NCBI GenBank assembly: GCA_033032175.1
Contig: CM065334.1
Coordinates: 7,003,705-7,067,704 of the forward strand
DNA: 64,000 bases
Direction of reading: 5' to 3'
Source of the DNA: Saturnia japonica
Lineage: Eukaryota > Arthropoda > Insecta > Lepidoptera > Saturniidae
Shown: piece by piece, positions 34,075 through 45,509 of the stretch
Layout: each line of letters starts with the position of its first letter
How positions within the stretch are numbered: the first letter of the stretch is position 1
Made by a program: the position numbers and the translations under genes
Notes under the pieces: model-generated
Told to the model about the DNA's origin: nothing
Database searches by the model: none
Seen by the model: the letters and a program-made list of their open reading frames with translations, nothing else

Positions 34075-34502
34075 TTTATTTATAAGGGCTAATAATTAAT
34101 TGGATTTGATGGATTAAAAGATTAATAATTTAGCTTGTTAGATATGGACCAAGTATCTAAGCAGTAAAACAAAAAGAAATTGATGAAAATATCGGGTATT
34201 TTTTGCATGATGCGCGCACAACGAAAACTTCTATCATTTTACTCATAAAGATGGTATGCGGATAAAAATTTTAGAGGTATGTCGGTGACTTTGGTTCTTT
34301 TACAGATCTGTTCATTTAAATTTAATGGTACCTACCGAAAAAATAATATAAAAATGCAATGACGCATTATTGCTATTTTATTTACGCAGGCGTTTCTAAT
34401 AGTTTTAGGGATAAAATATATCAAGAAGTTCTAGTTACGGCATATAAAAAGTATAAAAACTATTTTAATGGTATATGTGTACATTTACTAATCATAATTT
34501 AA
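34075..34502. other. Intergenic DNA, nothing identified
   Basis: No recognisable content. Confidence 0.3.
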
Positions 34503-34985
34503 CTATATATGCCCCACAGTTTCATCCGTGTTAATTTTATCCGACAAACACCACGCGGTCAACGCACTCGTGTAGCCTAACATAATTTTATTGTTCTTAT
34601 TTCAATTTTTCATTATCTCCTAAACTATATGTTCATATAACATGCTATGAAAAGGAAAAGTTTACACCATAAAATTGTCTTTACGATGAAGTAACTTTTG
34701 TTGGTACTGATTGAATAAGCCATGCCTAAAAATAATGCTCACATATCACTTTTTAATTATCAACAAATATTTGTCACAAAATACCTTATTCTGGCTTTTT
34801 ATATGGCTCATCATAGCATCATGTTGTTCCGATGCGTTGTTTACATTTCTGTAATGTGATTCATCTTTACTTTTGTATCTCGGTCCCAGTAAGCTGTTAT
34901 AAACGTGATATATCCCCTTTGATCTCTTGCCAAAATAACTAAATAACCGAATCTCCCGATAATCCCCTGTCACCGGACTTTATTA
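34503..34985 (-). mobile_element. Hel-C Helitron, 3' half and diverged remainder
   Basis: 34503-34830 follows Hel-C closely (GTTAATTTTATCCGACAAACACC). Beyond that the match fades. Confidence 0.5.
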
Positions 34986-35034
34986 ACGACGTATTAATCA
35001 CCACACTATTGAATTTTCAAATATTTATACAAGC

Positions 35035-35590
35035 TGTGATCTATAGCCTATCGTAATTTTTCTTCCCGCAAGTACAAATTACTTTTATTTTTCATTACCT
35101 CCTAAACTATGTTTCCAAATAACATACTATAAAGAGAAAAATGTTGCTAAATAAAATTGTCTTTATGATGAAGTAACATTTGTTCGTAAGGATTAATATT
35201 AAGACATATCTAAAAATATTAATGGTTATCAATTTTAAGTTTTTAACAAATCTTTGTCATAAAATACCGTATTGTGGCTTATGTTTATGTGATAGGCATA
35301 TGCTATTACGATTTTTTTTTAGATTTACTAATGATCAATATTATTCTAGAACATTGTATTTCCGTATCATTAAGGAGTACGTCAGCGCACGCGGATAAAG
35401 CAGTTCAGGAGCGCTTTGACTTCCAACTTTCGTAACAAAATTCAGTATTTAAGGCTAGCTGAGAGTTGTAAGCTAATTTTAGATAGCCTATACTATTCCT
35501 CGTGAGTATGGTTATCATATGCAAAAACAATTTTATCTCATCCGACTGGTAGTTCTAGAGATTAGCGTGTTTTAACAAACAAACATAACA
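35035..35590 (-). mobile_element. Hel-C Helitron, 5' part
   Basis: The same family as the preceding entry and in the same orientation, so that two partial copies lie in tandem. It ends with the AGCGTGTTTTAACAAACAAAC 5' region. Confidence 0.5.
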
Positions 35591-35814
35591 TGTACAGTAA
35601 CCGTGTGCTACTTGGGGCAGTCCGAGTGGTGGAACATGGCAGCCAAATACCCTTGTGTTGTGTTCCTGTGGTGAGTAAAGTTACCGAAGCTCCATTTTAC
35701 AAAAACAATTAAAAAAATATTTATTTGACTCTCCAGCTTAAGAAACGCTGGTAATATAGGTCATCGACATAACTATAACGCGAGCGAATCCGTGAGCAAA
35801 GCTCCAGTCTTTTT

Positions 35815-35985
35815 TATTTTTTAATCGTTATAACTTTAGCGTTTTGACCACAATCACACCTGATCTTAAGTGACGATGTCACCCAAGATAGTAGCATGTT
35901 AAGCCTAGTGGAAGACTGGCTCTCAATGCAGTTGCCGGAACATAACACATTTTCAATTTGAAAATTTATTACATATATTTTTTTA
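35815..35985 (-). mobile_element. SINE body, 5' head missing
   Basis: The reverse complement contains GCAACTGCATTGAGAGCCAG and ACTAGGCTTAACATG, matching the body of the SINE at 61685-61945. The tRNA-like head is missing. Confidence 0.5.
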
Positions 35986-36543
35986 GAACTGATCTTACGG
36001 TCACCCTGAAGGGCCCTATCCAAAAACAGAGCCACTGATGGCTTTTACAACTTTACCGTGCTTGGGTGCGAGCGCTTAAGACACTCAGCCGCGAAAGTGT
36101 GGGCAAAAAGCGCGCAAGGGTGCTAAAGTGGCCGCGATTGCAACTAAGTCGCGATCTGACTAATTCCCTTCCTGTAAAATTCGAGCTAAACTAACATATA
36201 CCTGGGAGGAAGGGAGGGAACACGTGTATGTGTATTTAGTGATCTGAAAAGTATTTCTACACTAACTAGCGGAAAATAGAAAAAAAAGGTTCCTTACAGA
36301 ACCTATGTACCCATGTGGTGTGCACGTGTGTGTGTTCATACGTGTGTAATGTTGTATGTGGGTAGCTAAGTGATGCACGTGCAGTGTCACCTGTATCGCA
36401 CCGACGGTTGCCAGACTCAAGGGCTTCACACCGAGGAACGGACCTAGGCTTGAGTTGCCGCTAGAGAAGGTGGATGTGCGGGGTGTAAGGGAGCGAAATA
36501 GACCACCCGTCCTCTGCGGAGAGAACGGTGGTTACGCGGGCGT
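35986..36543 (-). mobile_element. Jockey LINE 3' end, reverse orientation
   Basis: It matches the complement of 43850-44450 including the AACCACCGTTCTCTCCGCAG coding end and the 3' UTR. It is 5'-truncated and ends near a Hel-E copy. Confidence 0.7.
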
Positions 36544-36545
36544 GA

Positions 36546-36907
36546 TATTATGTAAGTATATTATATAAAGTACCAGCTGACCCGCGCAACTTCTTTTGCG
36601 TCACTTAAGAGAAAGAGAGAGAGCAGATTAGAGAGAGTGGTACGATTATAAAGGAGCTGAAACTTTCATTATTTTGCTGCGGAGTTATTTTAAAACTGTG
36701 ATATCTCCTAAGATTATTCATTGAAATCAAATAAAGGAAAGAGCTATTTCGTTCAAAATGAAATACAAGGTGATGAGTAACGTATTTATTTTGATAAGGA
36801 TGTATCACGTAAAAATACCATGTTTATAAAAACACCTTCGCAAATAATGCATCATTTTAGAAACAAATTTTATTACCATAAAGTTTGTATTGAGCCGACC
36901 TTAAAAG
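36546..36907 (-). mobile_element. Hel-E element, first part, interrupted by the gypsy insertion
   Basis: The segment is the diverged complement of 13750-13980. The element resumes at 45761, beyond the gypsy. AAAAG at 36903-36907 is repeated at 45761-45765. Confidence 0.6.
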
Positions 36908-36950
36908 TGTGGTGGTTACACATAATATGTTCATGTGAGTATATATATCA
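36908..36950 (+). repeat. 5' LTR remnant of the gypsy element
   Basis: It shares TGTGGTGG and ACACATAATATG with the 3' LTR at 45666, then breaks off into gag, so most of the leader is deleted. Confidence 0.6.
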
Positions 36951-37354
36951 GTCAGCGATGTGAATTTGAACAACTTGAGAATGGATTGCTCCGTGATCGG
37001 ATCGTGTGTGGCGTCAGTGACGGAACGGTGCGCGATAGATTACTTCGTACGGATGAGTTAACCCTAGATAAGGCGATAAAAATTTGTCAAGCAAATGAAA
37101 TATCAAATGATGATGGTCGACAAATTGAATCAGTCGGCATAAAAAATGAGGGTTCAAAGAGCATCATCGTCGATGTCATGGAAAAAGAACGCAACAGACG
37201 GCGCGGTATGCGACGAGAAGTACGAGGAGGTGCATCGAATTGTATGCGGCCGGGTGTCACGCGATACGGACAGCGTGGTTTAGCGCGATCGCGGGAGCGT
37301 GGCCGGCTCGAGTGGTCAGAATTTCGCACCGAGGTCATCGCGGGTATCGGTTAA
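36951..37354 (+). pseudogene. Gypsy gag fragment
   Basis: The translation includes FEQLENGLLRDRIVCGVSD, a typical block at the C-terminal end of the retrotransposon Gag capsid domain, then a basic Arg/Gly-rich stretch near 37190-37330. No complete CCHC knuckle is seen. The N-terminal part is missing. Confidence 0.7.
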
Positions 37355-37474
37355 TGATCATATGCATGGACGTACTTTCTGCGCAGCTTGTGTAATTAAG
37401 ATTGTAATGGTGGTTCGCGATGCGCAGCGCGGAATTCTATGTTTTCTTTATGGAATTAAGGTCATTTTAAAAAA

Positions 37475-38513
37475 ATGTGCTCAGCAGGAAACGTTCGCAA
37501 GGTTTTTGAAGTTCAAACGGAACACGACGGTGACGTATACTACGTGTCGCCGCTAGAGGGCGTTAACGGACGTAATGAAGACTCTTTAAAACATCGATTT
37601 AACCTAGAAACAGGTTCTGATATAAAAGTAATTTCAAAAAAGAATTTCTTCAACTTTGAATTTTCACAGAATGATTTAATTCAGGACAAAATACTTGCTC
37701 TTTCTTACTGTGGTAATTATATACCCATTATTGGAACATGTATCTTGAAACTAAAATATAATGTTAGGGAGCTTTGTCTTAAATTTGCAATAACAAATCA
37801 TGATCGTGTAAGTATTCTAGGCAAACACGCCTTAGAGCAGATAGGATTGGTAAAACGAGTTTATTCATTGAATATTCACGATTATATTGAATTATTTGAT
37901 CGTTTAGGTATTTTACCTGGTTATTATAAAATATCAATAGATACTAGTGTGCCTCCTAGCGTGTGTCCTGTAAAAAAAATCCCGCTATTAGGGATACGTT
38001 GCAAGTAGAACTCAACCGCATGGAGGAGATAGGGATCATTGGAAAAGTGTCTCACCCAACTTCGTGCGTTAATTCCATTGTAGTTGCAGCAAAAAAAGAT
38101 GGTAGTTTACGGGTTTGCTTGGATCCCCAACCGCTTAATCGTGCTATACGTCGACAGCATTACCAATTACCTACTTTTACGCCCAATGAACCTGGAGTAC
38201 TTTCGGTAAATGCAAGTTCGCATGCTATGGGAGCTGTGCTACTGCAAAATGGTCGCACGGTAGAGTTTGCTTCCACCACTCTTACTGAGATACAAAAACG
38301 ATACGCACAAATTGAAAAAGAGATGCTGGCGATAGTTTTTGCACTGAAAAGATTTCACCAATATGTTTTTGGAAAGAATGACATATTGATTGAAACCGAC
38401 CACAAACCATTAGAAACTCTCTTTAGAAAATCGTTAAACGCAGTACCTGCTAGGTTACAACGCATGATGCTCAGCTATAGCTTTGAGGTCGTGTACATGC
38501 CTGGTAAATATAT
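37475..38513 (+). pseudogene. Gypsy protease, truncated reverse transcriptase and RNase H (first copy)
   Basis: Protease: LETGSDIKVIS at about 37600, where the catalytic Asp of the usual DTG triad is Glu. A frame change near 37975 leads to the start of reverse transcriptase (IGIIGKVSHPTS, KKDGSLRVCLDPQPLNRAI). At about 38175 the sequence jumps straight to RNase H (SSHAMGAVLLQNG, RYAQIEKEMLAIVFALKRF), so the palm with its YVDD-type catalytic box and the thumb are deleted. The junction lies at ACTTTTACGCCC, which occurs almost identically at the corresponding place in the second copy. Confidence 0.8.
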
Positions 38514-38964
38514 TGTTACGACCTGTTACAGCCCGATTAGGGGGATGGAAGAGTCCTGTTTCCAAAGTATCTCGAAGCAACTTCGAAATAATGTTAGCGT
38601 CATAAAACAACCGCGGCGCATGTTTGTGTAAACATCACAGTTTACACACACATGTATAGGGCTTGTCGCCTCGATTACGTCATCGAGTAGGCATAGCAAC
38701 TAGACGTCGAGAAAGTTAGCGATGATTCACGATTTTTTTATATTCGTTTAGTGTAGTTATTTACGCGACTCAGGCGCGGCGCCGAAGCAGTGCTGTTCAC
38801 TTTTGAATTATAAAGCGATAATAACATCAAGCGATAAAATAAAGCGAAACCACAGTGAAATAAATAACAGTGTTGTGAGTTCGTGTATTTTGCACCTGAG
38901 TGGAGTTCGAATAAAACTTCTTCACGTCAATCATCGGCATTTCTATTACTCACGGGTGTAACAA
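38514..38964 (+). repeat. Solo LTR of the intronic gypsy family (451 bp) with ATAT target duplication
   Basis: It starts TGTTACGACC and ends GGTGTAACA like the LTR at 15700-16157. ATAT lies on both sides (38510-38513 and 38965-38968). The uninterrupted site, GGTAAATATATGTTC, is present in the second copy at about 40979. Confidence 0.9.
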
Positions 38965-39015
38965 TATGTTCGTTACTGATACGTTGTCTAGAACTCCGTT
39001 CGATTATAACGTATA

Positions 39016-39455
39016 GTTGCGCAGCGTTCGCACATATGTCCGAATCGAACTTTAAACGGTATGAACATACACACGTGCTCACCACACAGGTACGTGGGTT
39101 CTGTAAGGGACCCCTTTTTTCCTTTTTTTGCGCTAGTTAGTGTAGAAATACTTTCCAATAACTAAATACATATATACATGGTTCTTTCTTTCCTCCTGAA
39201 ACATGTCTATTCGTATATATTAGTTAGCTCGAATTGTAGGAGAAGGGATTCAGTTAGATCGCGACCTATTTGCATGTACGACGACCGCCCGAGCCGGGTT
39301 CCGGACACTTAGGCACCCTCGTGCGAGTTGTCTAATAACTTTCGCGGTTGAGTGCCTTCTACGCTCGCCCCCAAGTTCGGTGAAGCTGTAAAAGCCGCAG
39401 CGGCTGCAGGGCCTCTAAGACTAACAGTGTAGTCAGATCTAACTACAACCAAGTA
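39016..39455 (+). mobile_element. Jockey LINE 3' fragment, first copy, internally deleted
   Basis: It begins with the AGTTGCGCAGCGTTCGC block of the LINE C-terminus and then jumps at CGGTATGAACATAC into the 3' UTR. Against the second copy (41030-41925) about 455 bp are deleted. Confidence 0.75.
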
Positions 39456-39601
39456 CATATCAATCAGATGAAAAGTTCGACCTCATTGGGATTATCGTGA
39501 ATGCTTTGAAAATGCTAATGGAGTGATATTTAAAGATAATTTAGTATTTATACCCAAAGGACTTCGCTTTGAAATGTTATCACGTGTGCATGAAGGTCAC
39601 C
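39456..39601 (+). pseudogene. Gypsy integrase N-terminal piece, first copy
   Basis: It contains the frame of LSRVHEGHL up to the solo LTR. Seventeen bases present in the second copy (42070-42086 region) are missing, between short CTG repeats. Confidence 0.6.
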
Positions 39602-40042
39602 TGTTAGCGCCTAATGCTTTATCATTAGCAATTAAGTGTATTATTTATTGGGGGTAGATTTGTTATTAGTTTTTTTTATATATTATTATCGCTGCACCGC
39701 ACCCTGTCTCTGTTAAGGACAGTCTACGATTGACCACCGCCGCCGCGAGTCGATTTATCTCGAATCGTGTATTATATTATCCCGTTTGTTGAAGTTGTGC
39801 ACGCTGCACAACATCCAGCTGGTTCACTGCTAACCGCTATCGCAGACGCAAACCTAAAGAATTGGCCGAGATGAAGCGCTGCCAGGCTGAAGATTCAGAA
39901 GAACATAAATAAAAGTGATCGTAGAATAAGCGATGCAGCTGCTTCTATACTTATCCAGTTTTAAGGTATTTTTTCTCATATTCTTGAACCTCCCCGCTCG
40001 TGGAGTAGCGACCTTCTATATTGTTTACTTGACGCGTCCACA
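39602..40042 (+). repeat. Solo LTR, second family (441 bp), first copy
   Basis: It starts TGTTAGCGCC and ends GCGTCCACA, containing AATAAA in CATAAATAAAAG. The integrase frame is continuous if it is left out. The same insertion is in the second copy, so it predates the internal duplication. Confidence 0.7.
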
Positions 40043-40284
40043 GGTGCAAAAGGCGGGCAAGGGACGTCATGTACTGGCCAAGAATATCCAAAGATGTTGA
40101 AATTTTCTGGCGTTGCAATATATGTACAAAATATGCTGCAACGCCACAGCGTGAGCCAATAATTATTGATCACATTCCTGATCTTCCATGTGCAAAGCTT
40201 GGATCAGATATATTTGAATATAATTTAAAAAAAATTTTGATTATGGTAGACTATTTTTCTAAGTTTATTGAAGTCTCGCTTTAA
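40043..40284 (+). pseudogene. Gypsy integrase piece, first copy
   Basis: It reads MYWPRISKDVEIFWRCNIC and DYFSKFIEVS, the zinc-binding Cys pair and start of the catalytic core. At GTCATGTACTGG|CC it preserves the empty site of the LINE at 42562. Confidence 0.75.
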
Positions 40285-40288
40285 ATAC

Positions 40289-40372
40289 AGTGTAAACTCT
40301 TTATAACGATACTCAAGGGACTGAGCATTTTTTGTCGTTATAGAGAGTTATCGTTATATGGAGTGAACAAAA
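40289..40372. mobile_element. pogo/Tigger-like terminal fragment
   Basis: CAGTGTAAACTCTTTATAACG-type sequence after TA resembles the terminal repeat of pogo-type transposons. It sits at the junction between the two integrase/RT copies. Confidence 0.35.
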
Positions 40373-40405
40373 AAAACAACCAAATTAACAAGAATTTTTA
40401 ATATG

Positions 40406-40990
40406 TATGTCAATTGTTGACAATAAATTAAAGGCGCTTATGGATATGCCGAACCCGCATGATCGGCAAACTCTTGAAAGATTTCTAGGTATGGTTAATT
40501 ATTTGTCTAAATTAATTCCTGATTATTCTGAGAAAGTAACCTCACTACGTAATCTTTTAAAAATAATACGGAGTGGTGCTGGAGCGAACAAGAAGAAGCG
40601 GTTGTAAGTAAGTTAAAGGCCGATATATGTAGTGCTCCTGTATTAGCACTTTTTACGCCCAATGAACCTGCAGTACTTTCGGTAGATGCAAGTTCGCATG
40701 CTATGGGAGCTGTGCTACTGCAAAATGGTCGCCCCGTAGAGTTTGCTTCCATCACTCTTACTGAGACACAAAAACGATACGCACAAATTGAAAAAGAGAT
40801 GCTGGCGATAGTTTTTGCACAATATGTTTTTGGAAAGAATGACATATTGATTGAAACCGTTCACAAATTATTAGAAACTCTTTTTAGAAAATCTTTAAAC
40901 GCAGTAAGTACCTGTTAGGTTACAACGCATAATGCTCAGAGTGCAGAGATATAGCTTTGAGGTCGTGTACAAAAGCCTGGTAAATATATG
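40406..40990 (+). pseudogene. Gypsy reverse transcriptase thumb and RNase H, second copy
   Basis: It reads LKALMDMPNPHDRQTLERFL and YLSKLIPDYSEK (thumb), then after a frame change SSHAMGAVLLQNG and RYAQIEKEMLAIVFA (RNase H). A 12-bp in-frame gap removes LKRF relative to the first copy, and further changes follow. It ends at the sequence around 41030 where a LINE fragment is inserted. Confidence 0.75.
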
Positions 40991-41029
40991 TTCCTTGCTG
41001 ATACGTTGTCTAGAGCTTCGTCCGATTAT

Positions 41030-41925
41030 GACGTATAGTTGCGCAGTGTTCGCACATATGTCCGAGTCGAACTTTAAACGGTTACAAACCATACAGAATA
41101 GGTTTCTTTGCCGTCTCACCGGGGCCTCTAGGTATATTCGAAGTGAAGATATCCATAGAGATATAGGTCTTCCTTCGATTCATGCCAACGCCAGACATCT
41201 CTCTCGTTCGTACTTCGACACCGCGTCGAATCACGCGAATCTGTTGATTAAAGCACCTGCTACATATGTACCGGGTCTCACTGCCCCCTGGCATAAACGC
41301 CGACCGCGTAACACTTTCACCGACCCGGACGGTCGTGTCAGCGCCCACGCCCGCGTAACCACCGTTCTCTCCGCAGAGGACGGGCGGTCAACTTCGCTCC
41401 CGCACACCCCCCACGTCCACCCTCTCCAGCGGCGTTCCTCGGCGTTAAGCCCTTGGGTCAGACAACCGCCCGCGCGATACAAGTGACACTATACGTGCAA
41501 CACTTAGTTACCCACATACAACATTACACACGTATGAACATACACACGTGCACACCACACAGATACATGGGTTCTGTAAGGGACCTTTTTTTTGCGCTAG
41601 TTAGTGTAGAAATAAATACTTTCCAATCACTCAATACACATACACACGGTTCCTTCCTTCCTCCCAGGAGGAAGGGAACATGTCTATCCGTATATATTAG
41701 TTAGCTCGAATTGTAGGAGTAGGGTTTCAGTTAGATCGTGACCTATTTGTATGCGCGACGACCGCCCAAGCCGGGGTCCGGCCACTTTGGCACCCTCGTG
41801 CGAGTCGTTCTAATAACTTTCGCGGCTGAATGCCTTCTGCGCTCGCCCCCAAGTTCGGTGAAGCTGCAAAAGCCGCAGCGGCTGCAGGGCCTCTAAGACT
41901 AACAGTGTAGTCAGATCTAACTACA
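41030..41925 (+). pseudogene. Jockey LINE 3' fragment, second copy
   Basis: Open to 41486, it gives TYSCAVFAHMSESNFKRL, SYFDTASNHANLL and ATYVPG, the C-terminus of Jockey-type ORF2, then the 3' UTR to about 41915 (AACAGTGTAGTCAG). It is 5'-truncated and interrupts the gypsy RNase H/integrase junction. Confidence 0.8.
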
Positions 41926-42085
41926 ACCAAGTATCAATCAGATGAAAAGTTCGATCTCATTGGGATTATCGTGAATACTTTGAATATGAGTGATATTTAA
42001 AGATAATTTAGTATTTATACCCAAAGGACTTCGCTTTGAAATGTTATCACGTGTGCATGAAGGTCACCTGGGCATAGACGGATGC
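41926..42085 (+). pseudogene. Gypsy integrase N-terminal piece, second copy
   Basis: The VHEGHLGIDGC block is complete here, unlike in the first copy. Confidence 0.6.
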
Positions 42086-42526
42086 TGTTGGCGCCTAATG
42101 CTTTATCATTAGCAATTAAGTTTATTATTTATTGGGGGTAGATTTGTTATTAATTTTTTTTCTTTATTATTTTCGCTGCACCGTACCCTGTCCCTGATAT
42201 GGACAGTCTATGATTGACCACCGTCGCCGTGAGTCAGTTTATCTCGAATCGTGTATTATATTATCCCGCTTGTAGGAGTTGTGCACGCTGCACAACATCC
42301 AGCTGGTTCACTGCTAACCGCTATCGAAGACGCAAACCTAAAGAATTGGCCGAGATGAAGCGCTGCCAGGCTGAAGATTCAGAAGAACATAAATAAAAGT
42401 GATTGTAGAATAAGCGATGCAGCTGCTTCTATAGTTATCCAGTTTTAAGGTAATTTCTTTCATATTCTTGAACCTCCCCGCTCGTGGAGTAGCGACCTTC
42501 TATATTGTTTAGTTGACGCGTCCACA
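42086..42526 (+). repeat. Solo LTR, second family (441 bp), second copy
   Basis: TGTTGGCGCC to GCGTCCACA, flanked by GATGC and GGTGC, a probable 5-bp target duplication with one change. Confidence 0.75.
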
Positions 42527-42561
42527 GGTGCAAAAGGCGGGCAAGAGACGTCATGTACTGG

Positions 42562-44478
42562 GTATCCGTAAGCCCGGCAAGAGCGCGTCGCTTCCCGACA
42601 GCTATCGCCCGATCAGTCTCCTAAATACGTTAGGGAAAATTTACGAGCGGATCCTTCTGAACCGTCTCAAGCCAATAATAGAGGAGAAAGACCTCTATCC
42701 GCCTGAGCAATTCGGTTTCCGTGCTAGATATTCTTGCACTCATCAAGTGCACCGCCTCACGGAGCACGTTGCATTTAATTTTGCTGAACTTTATAAACCC
42801 CGCCGTACACTTGCGGTCTTTTTCGACGTGGCCAAGGCCTTTGATAAGGTCTGGCACGAGGGATTGATTTACAAGTTGTACCGCTTTGAAGTCCCCGATA
42901 GGCTAATTAAAATAATTCGCGACTATTTAACAGATCGCACCTTCCGCTATAGAGTGGAAGGTGAATTGTCCACGCCCCGTCCAATACGCTCAGGCGTTCC
43001 CCAAGGTTCGATCCTGGCTCCTAGCCTATTTAACCTGTACGTCAGTGACCTACCTCGACTCCCGGAGGTCGAGGTAGGGCTATACGCTGACGATACAGTC
43101 TTATATGCCTCAGATAGGAATAGATCCCACCTCAGACACAAAGTCCAACGCTCCGTGACCACTCTCGGGAAGTGGTTTAACGAGTGGCGTATAGCCGTTA
43201 ATCCCTCGAAGAGCGCCGCGATGCTCTTCGATGCGGATTCGTCACAGATACCGTGGAAGCTTAAACCTGTTAAGCTCTACGATAATCCGATTCCGTATGT
43301 AAGAGAGACCAAATATCTAGGGGTAACCCTAGATAGTAGGCTCTCCTTTAGACCCCACATCCGTAAGGTTAGGAACAGGGCCGCGTGGGTCCTGGGCCGG
43401 TTGCATCCTCTGTTGTGTTCGGTGAGTAAAATGTCCACGCGACATAAGCTCACGCTCTACAAGACGTGTATTCGACCAATTTTGACATACAGTTGCGCCG
43501 TGTTCGCACATATGTCCGAGTCGAGTTTCAAACGGTTACAATCGATACAGAATAGGTTCCTCTATCGTCTCACCGGGGCCCCGTGGTATGTTCGAAGCGT
43601 AGATCTCCATAGAGATATGGAGCTTCCTTCGATACATGCCTACGTTAAACAGTTCTCCCGTTCGTATTTCGACACCGCGTCGAACCACGCGAATCCGTTA
43701 ATAAAAACAGCCGCCACTTATGTTCCGGCACCCACGGACATCCGGTGCAAACGCCGGCCGCGCAATATTTTTATTGATCCCGACGATCACATCGAAAATT
43801 CGAATAAATATTACACATCCGTCTCTCCAAACAGAGCGTGCCAGCGCCCACGCCCGCGTAACCACCGTTCTCTCCGCAGAGGGCGGGCGGTCAATTTCGC
43901 TCCAGCACACCCGTCACGTCCACCCTCTCTAGCGGTAACCCAAGCCTAGGTCCGTTCCTCGGTGTGAAACCCTTGGGTCAGGCAGCCGCCCGCGCGATAC
44001 AAGTGACACTGTACGTGCATCACTTAGCTACCTACATACAACACTACACACGTATGAACATACACACGTGCACACCACACAGGTACATAGGTTCTGTGAG
44101 GGACCTTTTTTTTTTCTTTTTTACGCTAGTTAGTTAGCGCTAGTTAGTGTAGAAACATTCCGATTACTGAATACACATACGCACGGTTCCTTCCTTCCTC
44201 CCAGGAGAAAGGGAACGTGCCTATGTGTATATTTAGTTAGCTCGAATCGTAGGTGTAGGGATTCGAATAGATCGCGACCTATTTGCGAACGCGACGACCG
44301 CCCGAGCCGAGGTCCGGCCACTTTGGCACCCTCGTGCGAGTCGTCCACAAAACTTTCGCGGCTGAGTGCCCTCTGCGCTCGCCCCCAAGTCCGGTGAAGC
44401 TGTAAAAGCCGCAGCGGCTTTAGGGCCCCTAAGGCTAACAGTGTAGTCAGTTCAAAAAAAAAAAAAAAAAAAAAAAAA
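42562..44478 (+). mobile_element. Jockey-clade LINE, 5'-truncated, with poly-A and 12-bp target duplication
   Basis: GTCATGTACTGG occurs at 42550-42561 and 44479-44490, directly flanking the insertion. The right end has 25 A residues (44454-44478). The empty site is seen at about 40065. It is the youngest-looking insertion in the gypsy element and the source for assigning the other 3' ends in the window. Confidence 0.92.
42564..43949 (+). CDS. Jockey LINE ORF2, reverse transcriptase and C-terminus
   Basis: An uninterrupted frame of about 461 codons begins inside reverse transcriptase: SYRPISLLNTLGKIYERI (motif 1-2), GFRARYSCTHQV, AVFFDVAKAFDKVWH with the first catalytic Asp, GVPQGSILAPSLFNLY, LYADDTVLYA with the catalytic DD pair, then thumb blocks (TKYLGVTLD) and the C-terminal YSCAVFAHMSES. 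The endonuclease and ORF1 are lost by 5' truncation. The preceding frame belongs to gypsy sequence. All RT catalytic residues are intact, so the insertion is recent, but the copy cannot move by itself. Confidence 0.9.
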   Translation: MRKPGKSASLPDSYRPISLLNTLGKIYERILLNRLKPIIEEKDLYPPEQFGFRARYSCTHQVHRLTEHVAFNFAELYKPRRTLAVFFDVAKAFDKVWHEGLIYKLYRFEVPDRLIKIIRDYLTDRTFRYRVEGELSTPRPIRSGVPQGSILAPSLFNLYVSDLPRLPEVEVGLYADDTVLYASDRNRSHLRHKVQRSVTTLGKWFNEWRIAVNPSKSAAMLFDADSSQIPWKLKPVKLYDNPIPYVRETKYLGVTLDSRLSFRPHIRKVRNRAAWVLGRLHPLLCSVSKMSTRHKLTLYKTCIRPILTYSCAVFAHMSESSFKRLQSIQNRFLYRLTGAPWYVRSVDLHRDMELPSIHAYVKQFSRSYFDTASNHANPLIKTAATYVPAPTDIRCKRRPRNIFIDPDDHIENSNKYYTSVSPNRACQRPRPRNHRSLRRGRAVNFAPAHPSRPPSLAVTQA

Positions 44479-45509
44479 GTCATGTACTGGCCAAGAATGT
44501 CCAAAGATGTTGAAATTTTCTGGCGTTGCAATATATGTACAAAACATGCTGCAACGCCACAGCGTGAGCCAATAATTATTGATCACATTCCTGATCTTCC
44601 ATGTGCAAAGCTTGGATCAGATATATTTGAATATAATTAAAAACAATTTTTGATTATGGTAGACTATTTTTCTAAGTTTATTGAAGTCTCCGCTTTAAAT
44701 AGTATAACTTCAAGGTGTGTCGTACAGGCAATGAAGGATCAGTTTGCACGTCACGGAACACCACAAGAAGTTATTACAGATAATGGGCCGGCATACAGCT
44801 CTAAAGAGTTCCATATGTTTTCCAAAACATGGGGATTCCAGCATATTACTTCATCTCCTAATTACCCTCAATCCAACGGTCGAAGTGAGCGCGCAGAAAG
44901 GACGGTTAAATCTTTGCTGAAAAAGTTGACAGATGATGGCTCTGATTTTTATATAACTTTGCTAAACTATAGGGCCGCTCCGAGGGATGGAATTTCTAGC
45001 CCTGCACAACTTTTAATGGGGCGCAGGTTAAATACGCGTTTAAAACTATGAAAATATAAAGAAAAATCAGCTAAAAATAAGATTAATTATGAGAGCCGAG
45101 CTCTTGAATTTCCAAATTTAAAAGTAGGAGACCAGGTTATAACATTAGATGGACCTGGTGAGACGCGAGGTTTATGTTGCTGAGCGTAACAGGACAACCA
45201 CGGTCGTATATTGTTACTGATAAATGGGGAAAAAGATACAGGAGAAACAGACGACATCTAATAAAAATGCCAATCAATTCTTCATCGAACACAATTAATA
45301 AACATACTATTAAAGATAATGTGAGAAACTGCGACGATGTAGGTAATGTTGGTGATGTATTTTATTCTCCTGATGAACAGCAGACACCACCGCGAACTGA
45401 TACGGAGCACACTGGGATGCGCAATGACATACATACACCATCAGGTATAGTGCACCTAGAAATGCTGCACGTGAAGCTAAGAAAAGATTACATTTGGTTT
45501 AAAGATTAA
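44479..45509 (+). pseudogene. Gypsy integrase, catalytic core and C-terminus
   Basis: It resumes at MYWPRMSKDVEIF, has a stop near 44638, then DYFSKFIEVSALNS, ITDNGPAYSS (second catalytic Asp), SPNYPQSNGRSERAERTV with the catalytic Glu region, and LLNYRAAPRDG. A stop at 45048 and a frameshift near 45170 precede a C-terminal stretch with RSYIVTDKWGKRYRR. It is the best-preserved integrase of the element. Confidence 0.85.
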
